A stretch of DNA of 7,483 nt from Alphaproteobacteria bacterium (GCA_029266795.1 JAQSWE010000240.1:1-7483); one strand, 5' to 3'. Shown: positions 1 to 6,547, counted from the stretch's first letter. Translations and numbers: made by a program. Notes: generated from the letters alone by a model not told the origin.

Positions 1-51
1 GACCGAGCGGATAAAATTTCCGTGGATATCCGGCGTCTGGGAGGGGCTTGA
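1..51 (+). other. Possible 3' end of an upstream coding region
   Basis: Frame 1 is open from the window edge to a TGA at 49-51 and encodes DRADKISVDIRRLGGA. The codons used (GAC, GCG, ATC, CTG) fit the GC-rich style of the other genes. Sixteen residues are too few to assign a family, and a second frame is also open to about position 85, so this may be noncoding. No terminator hairpin with a T-run follows it. From 52 to 258 I see no gene, only the putative regulatory sites listed separately. Confidence 0.2.
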
Positions 52-106
52 TTCTGCGCCGGAGTCTTTCTGTAACTGCATATGATCGCTGCCTTTTTTA
101 TAGATA

Positions 107-134
107 TGTTACAAGCGTGTGACAGTTCCATAAT
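107..134 (+). promoter_or_regulatory. Candidate hldE promoter with overlapping inverted repeat
   Basis: A -35-like GTTACA (108-113) and a -10-like CATAAT (129-134, one mismatch to TATAAT) are separated by 15 bp, which is shorter than ideal. An imperfect inverted repeat TGTTAC-N6-GTGACA (107-124, one mismatch between arms) covers the -35 element and would be a reasonable operator for a dimeric regulator. Transcription from here would give a leader of roughly 115 nt ahead of hldE. This is motif-level evidence only. Confidence 0.25.
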
Positions 135-222
135 ACGCAGGTGACGTTAACAAACTCCTAAAATGGCGAGGTTGCATGGAACCTTTTTCAACTTGAGGCA
201 CATTATTTATTATGATAAAAAT

Positions 223-244
223 CGGGTAATATTATTATCACCCG
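223..244 (+). promoter_or_regulatory. Inverted repeat with AT-rich loop just upstream of hldE
   Basis: CGGGT (223-227) and ACCCG (240-244) form a 5-bp stem around a 12-nt loop made almost only of A and T. It ends 14 nt before the hldE start codon, so in mRNA it would sit next to the ribosome-binding region, and in DNA it could be an operator. No T-run follows, so it is not an intrinsic terminator. A similar element lies upstream of the minus-strand carboxypeptidase at 6577-6597. Confidence 0.35.
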
Positions 245-258
245 TTATTGGCGGTCAT

Positions 259-1734
259 ATGCTTGAAAATTCAGCCCTTTTTAAAGACTTGGTGAAACTC
301 TCGACGGCACGTGTACTCTGCCTCGGCGATGTGATGCTGGACCGCTTCATTTACGGCTCGATCGAGCGCATTTCCCCCGAAGCGCCGATTCCTGTGCTGC
401 TGGTTGACCGTGAAAAACACATGCTGGGCGGTGCAGGCAACGTGGTGGCCAATATCGCGGCGCTGGGGGCCAAGGCGGTGCTGGTGGCGGTCGTCGGCAA
501 TGACGCCGCCGGTGCCGATGTCGGCAAGCAGCTGGCCGAACTCGGTGTGGATGCGCAGCTGGAGACATCGCCCGACCGTTTTACGACCGTGAAGAGCCGC
601 TTCGTGTCCGCCGGCCAGCAGATGCTGCGCGTCGACCGCGAGAAAACCGTGGCGATCCCCGCTGATGTGGAAGACCGCGTCATCGCGCGCGCCGAAAAAA
701 TCATCCCGACCGTCGGGGCTGTTATTTTGTCCGACTACAAAAAAGGTCTGCTGACCGAACGCGTGGTCGCGCAGGTGATCGAGATCGCGCGCCGCCACAA
801 CGTGCCGGTCGTCGTCGATCCCAAAGGCGCGGATTTCTCGCGCTACAAGGGCGCATCCGTCATCACGCCGAACCGCAAGGAGCTGGAAACCGCAACCGCG
901 ATGAAAGCGGGCACGGATGAAGAAGTGCGCGCCGCAGCAATGAAAATCATCGTGGAATGCGGCGTTCCCGCCGTGCTGGCCACGCGCTCGCGCGACGGGA
1001 TGTCACTGGTGACGGGCGATGAAAGCCCGCTGCACATCCCTGCCAATATGCGCGAAGTCTTCGACGTCTCGGGCGCGGGCGATACCGTGATCGCGACATT
1101 TGCATCCGCCATGGCGGCGAAAATTCCGATGCGCAATGCAGCGCTGCTGGCCAACATTGCGGCCGGCATCGTGGTCGGCAAGCCCGGCACCGCCACCGCG
1201 CGGCCCGAAGAGATCGAGACCGCCATATCCGGCGGCTATGCGATGGAAAAACAGGCCTATACGCGCAAGACGAAATTCGCCACGCGCGACGGCGCGGCCG
1301 AACAGGCCGACCGCTGGCGCACGCGCGGTTTTAAAGTCGGTTTCACCAACGGCTGCTTCGACCTTTTGCACCCCGGCCATGTCGCGACGCTGCGTCAGGC
1401 GAAGGCGGCTTGCGATTATCTGGTGGTTGCCATCAACAGCGACGCCTCCGTCAAACGCCTGAAGGGTCCGACGCGCCCCGTGCAGGACGAACAGTCGCGC
1501 GCTGCGATTTTGTCCGCGCTGGAAATGGTCGATATAGTCGTGGTGTATGACGAAGACACCCCCATCGAAACGCTGAAGGCCGTGAAGCCCGATGTGCTGG
1601 TCAAGGGCGGCCAGTACAAGCTTGAGGAAGTGGTCGGCTATGACCTGATCCAGAGCTGGGGCGGCAAAGTCGTGCGCGCCGACATGGAAGACGGCTTTTC
1701 AACCACCAATACCATTGCGAAAATGGCTGGCTAA
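259..1734 (+). CDS. hldE: HldE: D-glycero-beta-D-manno-heptose-7-phosphate kinase / heptose-1-phosphate adenylyltransferase
   Basis: This bifunctional cytoplasmic enzyme of ADP-heptose synthesis phosphorylates heptose-7-phosphate to the 1,7-bisphosphate and later adenylylates heptose-1-phosphate, feeding LPS inner-core assembly. It has 491 residues (E. coli HldE has 477). The N-terminal PfkB/ribokinase domain (about 1-325) shows GDVMLDRF (23-30), the GGAGN motif (57-61), VDPKG, TPNRKE and the GAGD motif with catalytic Asp at 275. The C-terminal nucleotidyltransferase domain (about 345-491) shows TNGCFDLLHPGH (363-374) with the HxGH signature, then VKGGQY and DGFSTTNTI. The frame is open back to an ATG at 163, but homology begins near LENSALFKDL, so the ATG at 259 is preferred. 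Its ribosome-binding site is weak (GGCGG at 250-254). No other heptose gene is in the window. The assignment is secure. Confidence 0.96.
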   Translation: MLENSALFKDLVKLSTARVLCLGDVMLDRFIYGSIERISPEAPIPVLLVDREKHMLGGAGNVVANIAALGAKAVLVAVVGNDAAGADVGKQLAELGVDAQLETSPDRFTTVKSRFVSAGQQMLRVDREKTVAIPADVEDRVIARAEKIIPTVGAVILSDYKKGLLTERVVAQVIEIARRHNVPVVVDPKGADFSRYKGASVITPNRKELETATAMKAGTDEEVRAAAMKIIVECGVPAVLATRSRDGMSLVTGDESPLHIPANMREVFDVSGAGDTVIATFASAMAAKIPMRNAALLANIAAGIVVGKPGTATARPEEIETAISGGYAMEKQAYTRKTKFATRDGAAEQADRWRTRGFKVGFTNGCFDLLHPGHVATLRQAKAACDYLVVAINSDASVKRLKGPTRPVQDEQSRAAILSALEMVDIVVVYDEDTPIETLKAVKPDVLVKGGQYKLEEVVGYDLIQSWGGKVVRADMEDGFSTTNTIAKMAG

Positions 1735-1789
1735 CAAGCTGCCCGCGCGTTAGGATTTCAGCTGTTCAACCTTTACAGCAGATTCTTCC

Positions 1790-2656
1790 GTGGCAAAAAA
1801 TGTGTTCAGCATTGACCTGCCCCTGACGCCGGCCAGTTGCGTGGTCGCCGACAGCCCGCATAGCGGGAAGGATTATCCCGCCGATTTCGATTACGCCTGC
1901 GGTTTGCACGAATTGCGTCAGGCAGAAGACATGGCGGTCGACAGCCTTTACAGTTTCCTGCCGGCGCTCGGCGTGCCGCTGCTGCAGGCGCAGTTTCCCC
2001 GCAGTTATATCGACACCAACCGCGCCGAATTGCCTGTGCAGAAAGTGAATGGCGAATATGACGGCGGCGACAGCAGTCTTGTGCGCGGCGTCATCTCGCC
2101 CCGCCACACCACCAAGATTTACGACCGTAAATTATCCTTAAGCGAAGTCTTCAACCGCGTCGCCGATTACCACCGCCTCTATCACGAGAAACTGGCCGAG
2201 ATGATCGACGGCGCCCATGCGCGTCACGGCAAATCGGTGCATATCAACCTCCACTCCATGCCCTCGACCATTAATCGCGGCACGGGCATCAACCCGTTTG
2301 ATATCCTTATTGGCACCCGCGACGGCGAGGCCTGTGCGCCGCATATCGCGGAAAAGCTGCAGGCGCTGTTCGCGGCAAAGGGCTATGCAGTGGATGTCGA
2401 CCATGCGGGGTATCGCGGCGCGGAAATTCTCCGCCGCCACGGCGATCCCGACAATGCGCGCCACAGTGTGCAAATCGAGGTCAACCGTGCATTGTATATG
2501 GATGAGAAGACGTTGGCGCTAAAGCCCGGCTTCACGAAGCTGCAATCGGATCTGCGCGATGTGATGGCGGATTTCACGGCATGGTGCGACGGGCCGGATG
2601 TGGCGGTGGCGGCAAGGCCGTCCAGCGGCATGTCGCCGCAAAGTCCCCGCGTTTAA
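1790..2656 (+). CDS. N-formylglutamate amidohydrolase family protein (HutG-like)
   Basis: The 288-residue product belongs to the N-formylglutamate amidohydrolase family (PF05013-type), metal-dependent cytoplasmic enzymes that release formate from N-formylglutamate in one route of histidine breakdown. Family landmarks are SPHSGKDYP (22-30), RSYIDTNR (71-78), HINLHSMPS (151-159) and QIEVNRALY (228-236). The His and Glu residues in these motifs are likely metal or catalytic residues. Translation appears to start at GTG 1790. No ATG is nearby and no clear Shine-Dalgarno precedes it, so the start is less certain than the identity. It follows hldE by 55 nt on the same strand and may be co-transcribed. 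No histidine-utilisation gene is in view, so the true substrate could be another N-acyl amino acid. Its stop overlaps the stop of the convergent TPR gene. Confidence 0.85.
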   Translation: MAKNVFSIDLPLTPASCVVADSPHSGKDYPADFDYACGLHELRQAEDMAVDSLYSFLPALGVPLLQAQFPRSYIDTNRAELPVQKVNGEYDGGDSSLVRGVISPRHTTKIYDRKLSLSEVFNRVADYHRLYHEKLAEMIDGAHARHGKSVHINLHSMPSTINRGTGINPFDILIGTRDGEACAPHIAEKLQALFAAKGYAVDVDHAGYRGAEILRRHGDPDNARHSVQIEVNRALYMDEKTLALKPGFTKLQSDLRDVMADFTAWCDGPDVAVAARPSSGMSPQSPRV

Positions 2657-3213
2657 TCTTCCTCGTCGTCTTCCGCCGGTGCTTCTTCCTGCACCTTTTG
2701 CCCGCGTTTGTAGCGGTTGACGGCGGCTTCCAGCTCGTCCAGTTCCTCGCAGTTTGAATCGCCGCAGGTGAGGCGGATGACCTGCATCTGCTCGAGCGCG
2801 CGGGCGAGGTTGCCTGAATCAAGATAGCTCTGCGCGATATAGCGGTTCGCGCCGAGGTGCTTCGGGTTGATGGCAATGGCCTTGGCAAAATTCTCGCGGG
2901 CTTTTTTGCGGTCGCCGAGACGGTAATAGGCATAGCCGCGGTAGGTATAGGCATCCGCCGACATCGGGTGGCGCGACAGCACGGCGTTCAGCACGCTGAG
3001 GGCTTGTGAATATTTGCCGGTCGACAGGTAATATTCGGCGGTGATCAGGCCTGAATCCTCGCGGAACGGGACGAGGTTTTTCTTCGCCTTCATCTCCGGC
3101 TTGGCGAAGGTTTCAGGCGCGTAAGGGTTGGGATAGGGGTCGGCGGCGATGGCGCGCGGCGAAAATGCGAAAAGCCCCAGCAGCAGGGCAGCGGTCAAAA
3201 GCGGCAGGCGCAT
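2653..3213 (-). CDS. Secreted tetratricopeptide-repeat protein with acidic tail
   Basis: The protein has 186 residues from the ATG at 3213. A signal peptide (MRLPLLTAALLLGLFAFSPR..AIA) is predicted to be cut near residue 23, placing the protein in the periplasm. Three TPR-like helix pairs follow at about 54-83, 87-118 and 121-148 (for example AYTYRGYAYYRLGDRKKARE and ANRYIAQSYLDSGNLARALE), indicating a protein-protein adaptor. Two cysteines at 150 and 155 (CGDSNC) could form a disulfide in the periplasm, and the C-terminus is strongly acidic (EDDEED). The reading frame extends upstream to 3384, but that part overlaps the acylphosphatase and lacks a signal sequence, so it was rejected. The acylphosphatase stop lies 4 nt upstream, suggesting translational coupling; no clear Shine-Dalgarno is visible. 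The partner protein is unknown. Confidence 0.82.
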   Translation of the reverse strand: MRLPLLTAALLLGLFAFSPRAIAADPYPNPYAPETFAKPEMKAKKNLVPFREDSGLITAEYYLSTGKYSQALSVLNAVLSRHPMSADAYTYRGYAYYRLGDRKKARENFAKAIAINPKHLGANRYIAQSYLDSGNLARALEQMQVIRLTCGDSNCEELDELEAAVNRYKRGQKVQEEAPAEDDEED

Positions 3214-3217
3214 GGGT

Positions 3218-3457
3218 TTATACCGGTACAGTTTGCTCGATGCGAAAATCTTCAATGCCGTCGTACTGTGCTGGTTCGCTGTGGAGTTTGTCAACCCTCG
3301 CAAGGTCGGGGCCGTGGCGGCAGGCGCGCACCATGTCATCGACCTGCCTTGCATCGCCGTGCAGCAGCGCTTCCACACTGCCATCCGTGCGGTTGCGGAC
3401 CCAGCCGTAAATGCCCCGGTCTAGGGCCTGACTTTGCAGCCATCGGCGGTAGCTCAC
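3218..3457 (-). CDS. acyP: Acylphosphatase, apparently lacking its N-terminal loop (possible pseudogene)
   Basis: The 79 residues match acylphosphatase, a small cytosolic enzyme that hydrolyses carboxyl-phosphate bonds. SYRRWLQSQ, GWVRNRTDGSVEALLHG, CRHGPDLARVDKL and the C-terminal FRIE strand follow the family order. The catalytic Arg (residue 4) and Asn (residue 22) are 18 residues apart, as in characterised members. The family is usually about 90 residues and begins with a strand and the phosphate-binding loop GxVQGV. Here the only start in frame is GTG 3457, inside that loop; upstream, VPG is still encoded (3458-3466) but is preceded by a TGA at 3467-3469. An ATG at 3504-3506 in another frame (MERILLEKVW, then stop) sits where the normal start would be. 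The 5' end is therefore either mutated or affected by a sequence error. Its stop is 4 nt from the TPR gene. Confidence 0.7.
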   Translation of the reverse strand: MSYRRWLQSQALDRGIYGWVRNRTDGSVEALLHGDARQVDDMVRACRHGPDLARVDKLHSEPAQYDGIEDFRIEQTVPV

Positions 3458-3538
3458 GCCAGGTACTCATGACTTACCAAACCTTTTCCAGAAGAATTCG
3501 TTCCATTCACAATATTAAACGGGTTCTTCAAAGCTTAG

Positions 3539-5185
3539 TTATTGAACGGCCATCACAATGCAGGCGCCCTGCAGCAGCTTACAGGCCGAATTGGCCTCCG
3601 ACTGCTGCAGTCCCGACAGTCGGGCGCGGTAAATCACACCCTTGTTGGTCTGCAGCGGCGCAATAATATATCGCGTCTTGCTGGTCAGCGCTGTCGGCAG
3701 TTTCTGGTGCGCGGATTTCAGTGCGGTCATGCCGGCATTCTGGTCGGCAAAAGCGCCGATCTGGATCGCCCAGCTGCCGCCAGCGGCGCTTGCCGTCGTG
3801 ACGGGCGCTGCGGTCGCCGCAGGCTGGCGCAAGGGCGCGGGTTTCGATGCCAAAACCTGCTTCTGCGCGGGTGCCTGTGCGGCGGGAGATTTGCGCGGCA
3901 GCGGTGCGGTCAAATGCGCGGTCATCGGCGCAAGCGCAGCCCCCCCCAGCGAGTTGGGCGCGCCAGTCACAGCATTGCCAGGGCGCGCTTCGTGGAAAGC
4001 GTTGCGTGGCGCGGCACCTGCAGGCATTTCAGTCTGGGTTGCCGCCACCAGCTGCGCGGCGGTTTGTTCCTGCGCATCGCCTTCTTCCGTGCTCATACCC
4101 ATGGGGCTGAAGCTGGGGGCGTCTAGATTGGTTTGCGTGCGCGCAGTGCGCGGCTGCATCCGTGTGGGTTCGTTCTTCGCGGTCGGCGTTGCGGGCTTGC
4201 GCTTGGGCATGCCGCCGCGCGCCGCTTCAAGGCGCTTGTCGATGGCGGCCAACACGCGCGGGTCTTTCATGCGTTCGAACCCAGCATCGAGCAGGTCGCG
4301 CATCGTGCTGTTGCGCGAGGCGGAGGTGCGCCCGCCGAAGACAACGCCGATCAGACGCTTGTTGCCTTGCACGGCGGAAGCCGCAAGGTTATAGCCTGAG
4401 GCATAGACGTAACCGGTCTTGAGGCCGTCCATGCCGGGATATGTCGCCATCAGCTTGTTGTGGTTGAGCGAGGTGAGGCCGTTATAGGTGAAGCTAGGCG
4501 TGCTGAAATAACGGTAATAGCGCGGGAAATCGCGCATCAGGGCCTGCGACAAAATCGCCATGTCGCGCGGGGTGGAATATTGTTCGGGGTCGTGCAGGCC
4601 GGAAGCATTGGCAAAGCGCGTGTTGCGCATGCCGAGCTGCTGCGCCTTGAACGTCATCAGCCGTGCGAAACGGGACTGCGATCCGCCGACCGCCTCGCCC
4701 AGCACTACTGCGGCATCGTTGGCGGAACGTGTGACGAGTGCAAGGATGCCGTCCTCCACCCGTATCGAATATCCGGCCTCGAGACCCAGTTTCGACGGCG
4801 GCTGGTATTGTGCGTTGGCGGAAACGGGGATGCGCTGGTATTTGGTCAGCGTGCCTTTTTCAATCGCCTCGAAGGTCAGGTAGAGCGTCATCATCTTGGT
4901 GAGGGAGGCGGGGAACAGTTTTTTGTCCGGGTTCTTTTCGCTCAAGACATAGCCCGATTGTGCGTCGATGACGATCGATCCGTAACGGTCGGGCTGCGGC
5001 TTCGACTTGCCCTTTGCAGTCCGTGTCTTTTTCTTGGCCTTGCTATGCTGGCCGTTATATTTGGTGATGCCGGCGTAAGACGGGCTTACGGGTGCGGACA
5101 TAAAGATGCCGGCGGCCACGACCGCCATCAGCAGCTTTTGCAAAAATCCTAATTTGCGGCTGGTCACTTGGGCCTGCATCCGCAT
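3539..5185 (-). CDS. D-alanyl-D-alanine carboxypeptidase (peptidase S11) with C-terminal SPOR domain
   Basis: This 548-residue penicillin-binding protein removes the terminal D-Ala from peptidoglycan pentapeptides in the periplasm. A signal peptide with a hydrophobic core lies at about 14-30, cut near SYA-G at 38. A Lys/Arg-rich stretch follows (46-67), then the S11 catalytic domain with SLTK (nucleophile Ser94, Lys97), SAN (154-156) and KTG (256-258). A long Pro/Ala/Gln-rich linker (about 325-469) leads to a SPOR domain (about 470-548, beginning SWAIQIGAFADQ), a fold that binds denuded glycan at division sites. The frame is open to 5296, but the start at ATG 5185 is preferred because the signal peptide, a GGGGA Shine-Dalgarno (5190-5194) and a promoter at 5225-5253 all lie inside the longer frame. 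ATG 5179 is an equal alternative. It is a paralog of the next gene upstream, 126 nt away. Confidence 0.93.
   Translation of the reverse strand: MRMQAQVTSRKLGFLQKLLMAVVAAGIFMSAPVSPSYAGITKYNGQHSKAKKKTRTAKGKSKPQPDRYGSIVIDAQSGYVLSEKNPDKKLFPASLTKMMTLYLTFEAIEKGTLTKYQRIPVSANAQYQPPSKLGLEAGYSIRVEDGILALVTRSANDAAVVLGEAVGGSQSRFARLMTFKAQQLGMRNTRFANASGLHDPEQYSTPRDMAILSQALMRDFPRYYRYFSTPSFTYNGLTSLNHNKLMATYPGMDGLKTGYVYASGYNLAASAVQGNKRLIGVVFGGRTSASRNSTMRDLLDAGFERMKDPRVLAAIDKRLEAARGGMPKRKPATPTAKNEPTRMQPRTARTQTNLDAPSFSPMGMSTEEGDAQEQTAAQLVAATQTEMPAGAAPRNAFHEARPGNAVTGAPNSLGGAALAPMTAHLTAPLPRKSPAAQAPAQKQVLASKPAPLRQPAATAAPVTTASAAGGSWAIQIGAFADQNAGMTALKSAHQKLPTALTSKTRYIIAPLQTNKGVIYRARLSGLQQSEANSACKLLQGACIVMAVQ
3940..3947 (-). 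repeat. Eight-base G homopolymer in coding sequence
   Basis: On the coding (minus) strand a run of eight G encodes part of SLGGAAL in the disordered linker between the catalytic and SPOR domains. It is the longest G/C run I see in the window. Such tracts can slip during replication; a one-base change here would leave the catalytic domain intact but replace the SPOR domain. Confidence 0.8.
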
Positions 5186-5224
5186 ATTTTTCCCCGAAAA
5201 AACAACAAATATCCCCTTACTTTT

Positions 5225-5253
5225 ATTATCGGTCTCGGGGGCGTATTTGTCTA
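5225..5253 (-). promoter_or_regulatory. Sigma-70-type promoter for the SPOR carboxypeptidase
   Basis: On the minus strand TAGACA (5248-5253) and GATAAT (5225-5230) each match the -35 and -10 consensus at five of six positions and are exactly 17 bp apart. Transcription would start near 5218, giving a leader of about 34 nt before ATG 5185. This is the best promoter match in the window. It argues that this gene can be expressed independently of the paralog upstream and that the longer reading frame to 5296 is not used. Confidence 0.6.
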
Positions 5254-5311
5254 GCGAGGTTTGTCGAAAAAACCCCTTAATCCGGAAGATACCCACAGGC
5301 AGGGATGTTTT

Positions 5312-6547
5312 TTAACTGACTGCGGGGCCTTTCGGACGCCACTCGCCGCGCGGCACGATCGCCTTCGGCGTGTTGTCCTCGGGGCGCTTCGGCTGGTCGT
5401 TGCCGTCGCCGGGCTGCAGCGTGTCGCGGCTCTCCTGCGGCGGCGGCGGGGTAAGGGGCGACGCCGCATCGTTGAAATCGGTAGGGAAGAACGACTGCGC
5501 CATGCGTATCGGGAATAGCGGAGAACTCTCCACGGTATCCGGCTGCGCCTGAAGGATGCTGTCAGGGCTGGTGTTCACTGCGGGCGGAAGCAGGACGTAA
5601 CGATCCCCGGAAGGGCCGTTATCGCGGCCAAAGCGGAAACGCGCCAGCGGGTTGCCCAGCCGCTCGAAGCCGAAATCGAGCAGGCGCTGCATGTCGACGC
5701 CGCGCTCCGCAGGCGTGCGCGCGCCAAACACAATGCCGATCACGCGGTTTTCGCCGCGCTGCGCCGAGGCCGCAAGGTTCCAGCCGGAGGCATTGATGAA
5801 GCCCGTTTTGCCCATGTCGAGGCCTTCATAAACGCCCAAAAGCTTGTTGGTGTTGTTCCACGTATAGCCGTTAAAGCTGAAGCGCGGCACCGCGAAATAG
5901 TGTTGATATTCAGGGAAATCACGCAAAATCGCGCGCGCGAGCAGGGCCTGGTCCTCCACCGTCGTGCGCTGGCGCGGATCGGGCAGGCCGTTCGGGTTGG
6001 TGTAGCGTGTACCAGTCATGCCAAGGCGCTGCGCCTCGCGCGTCATGAGGGTCGCGAAATTGCTTTCAGATCCGCCCAGCGCCTCTGCCAGCACCACGGC
6101 GGCGTCGTTGGCGGAATGGGTCAGCATGCCCGTCAGCGCGTCTTCGACGCTGATGGACCGCGTGTTCTGGCGGTAGGTAATCGGGCCGCGGCGGGTGCTG
6201 CGCGTGGCCGAGACCATGCCCAGATTGGTGCGGGGCTGGGATGCGGCGTTGTAGGATACGTCGATCATCTGCTCCGGCGTCAGGCGGCCGTCTTTCAGCG
6301 CCTGGAACGCAAGATACGCCGTCATCATTTTCGCGGTAGAGGCGGGGTGCAGGGATTGTGTTGCATCGCGTTCATACAGCACACGGCCGGAATTCGCATC
6401 GACCACGATCGCGGCATAGCGGTCGGGGCGCGTATCGGCAGAGGGTTGCTGCGCGAGGGCGGGTGCGGTAGCGGCTGCCGCATTGAATGCCAGCGCCAGC
6501 GCTATATTGCGCAATAATTTGTTCTTTATCGGCTTGCCCGGTTTCAT
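5312..6547 (-). CDS. D-alanyl-D-alanine carboxypeptidase (peptidase S11), no SPOR domain
   Basis: This 411-residue periplasmic DD-carboxypeptidase is paralogous to the neighbouring SPOR-bearing enzyme. A basic N-terminus and hydrophobic segment (about 11-31) end in the signal-peptidase site ALA-QQ near 32. The catalytic domain shows STAK (nucleophile Ser70, Lys73), SAN (145-147) and KTG (247-249). Relative to the paralog it carries about 15 extra, arginine-rich residues at 112-130, shortly before SISVED. After the domain (about 300 onward) comes a Pro/Asp-rich tail ending GEWRPKGPAVS. I see neither a PBP5-like amphipathic anchor helix nor a SPOR domain, so it may be soluble in the periplasm. 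The start at ATG 6547 is supported by a GGAG Shine-Dalgarno (6556-6559) 8 nt upstream. It is divergent from clpS. Family assignment is firm; the exact wall substrate is not shown. Confidence 0.94.
   Translation of the reverse strand: MKPGKPIKNKLLRNIALALAFNAAAATAPALAQQPSADTRPDRYAAIVVDANSGRVLYERDATQSLHPASTAKMMTAYLAFQALKDGRLTPEQMIDVSYNAASQPRTNLGMVSATRSTRRGPITYRQNTRSISVEDALTGMLTHSANDAAVVLAEALGGSESNFATLMTREAQRLGMTGTRYTNPNGLPDPRQRTTVEDQALLARAILRDFPEYQHYFAVPRFSFNGYTWNNTNKLLGVYEGLDMGKTGFINASGWNLAASAQRGENRVIGIVFGARTPAERGVDMQRLLDFGFERLGNPLARFRFGRDNGPSGDRYVLLPPAVNTSPDSILQAQPDTVESSPLFPIRMAQSFFPTDFNDAASPLTPPPPQESRDTLQPGDGNDQPKRPEDNTPKAIVPRGEWRPKGPAVS

Noticed and set aside
163..258. N-terminal extension of hldE from ATG 163
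   Set aside because: The extra 32 residues come from the AT-rich leader, have no counterpart in HldE proteins, and the homologous part begins just after ATG 259.
1733..1766. Bulged inverted repeat between hldE and the amidohydrolase gene (AACAAGCTG with CAGCTGTT)
   Set aside because: An 8-bp stem with one bulge, a 17-nt loop and no following T-run is not a convincing terminator; it may be chance.
3214..3384. N-terminal extension of the TPR gene
   Set aside because: It overlaps the acylphosphatase in another frame and would bury the signal peptide inside the protein.
4460..5152. Long + strand reading frame opposite the SPOR carboxypeptidase
   Set aside because: It mirrors a gene with clear S11 motifs and has no recognisable domain or start signal; long antisense frames are expected in GC-rich DNA. 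The same holds for 3642-4394 and 5900-6517.
5186..5296. N-terminal extension of the SPOR carboxypeptidase
   Set aside because: It spans the promoter and the Shine-Dalgarno and would place 37 residues ahead of the signal peptide.
5290..5313. Hairpin followed by six T on the + strand, resembling an intrinsic terminator
   Set aside because: The stem is only three GC pairs plus two pairs beyond a bulge, and it faces against the genes on both sides, which run on the minus strand.
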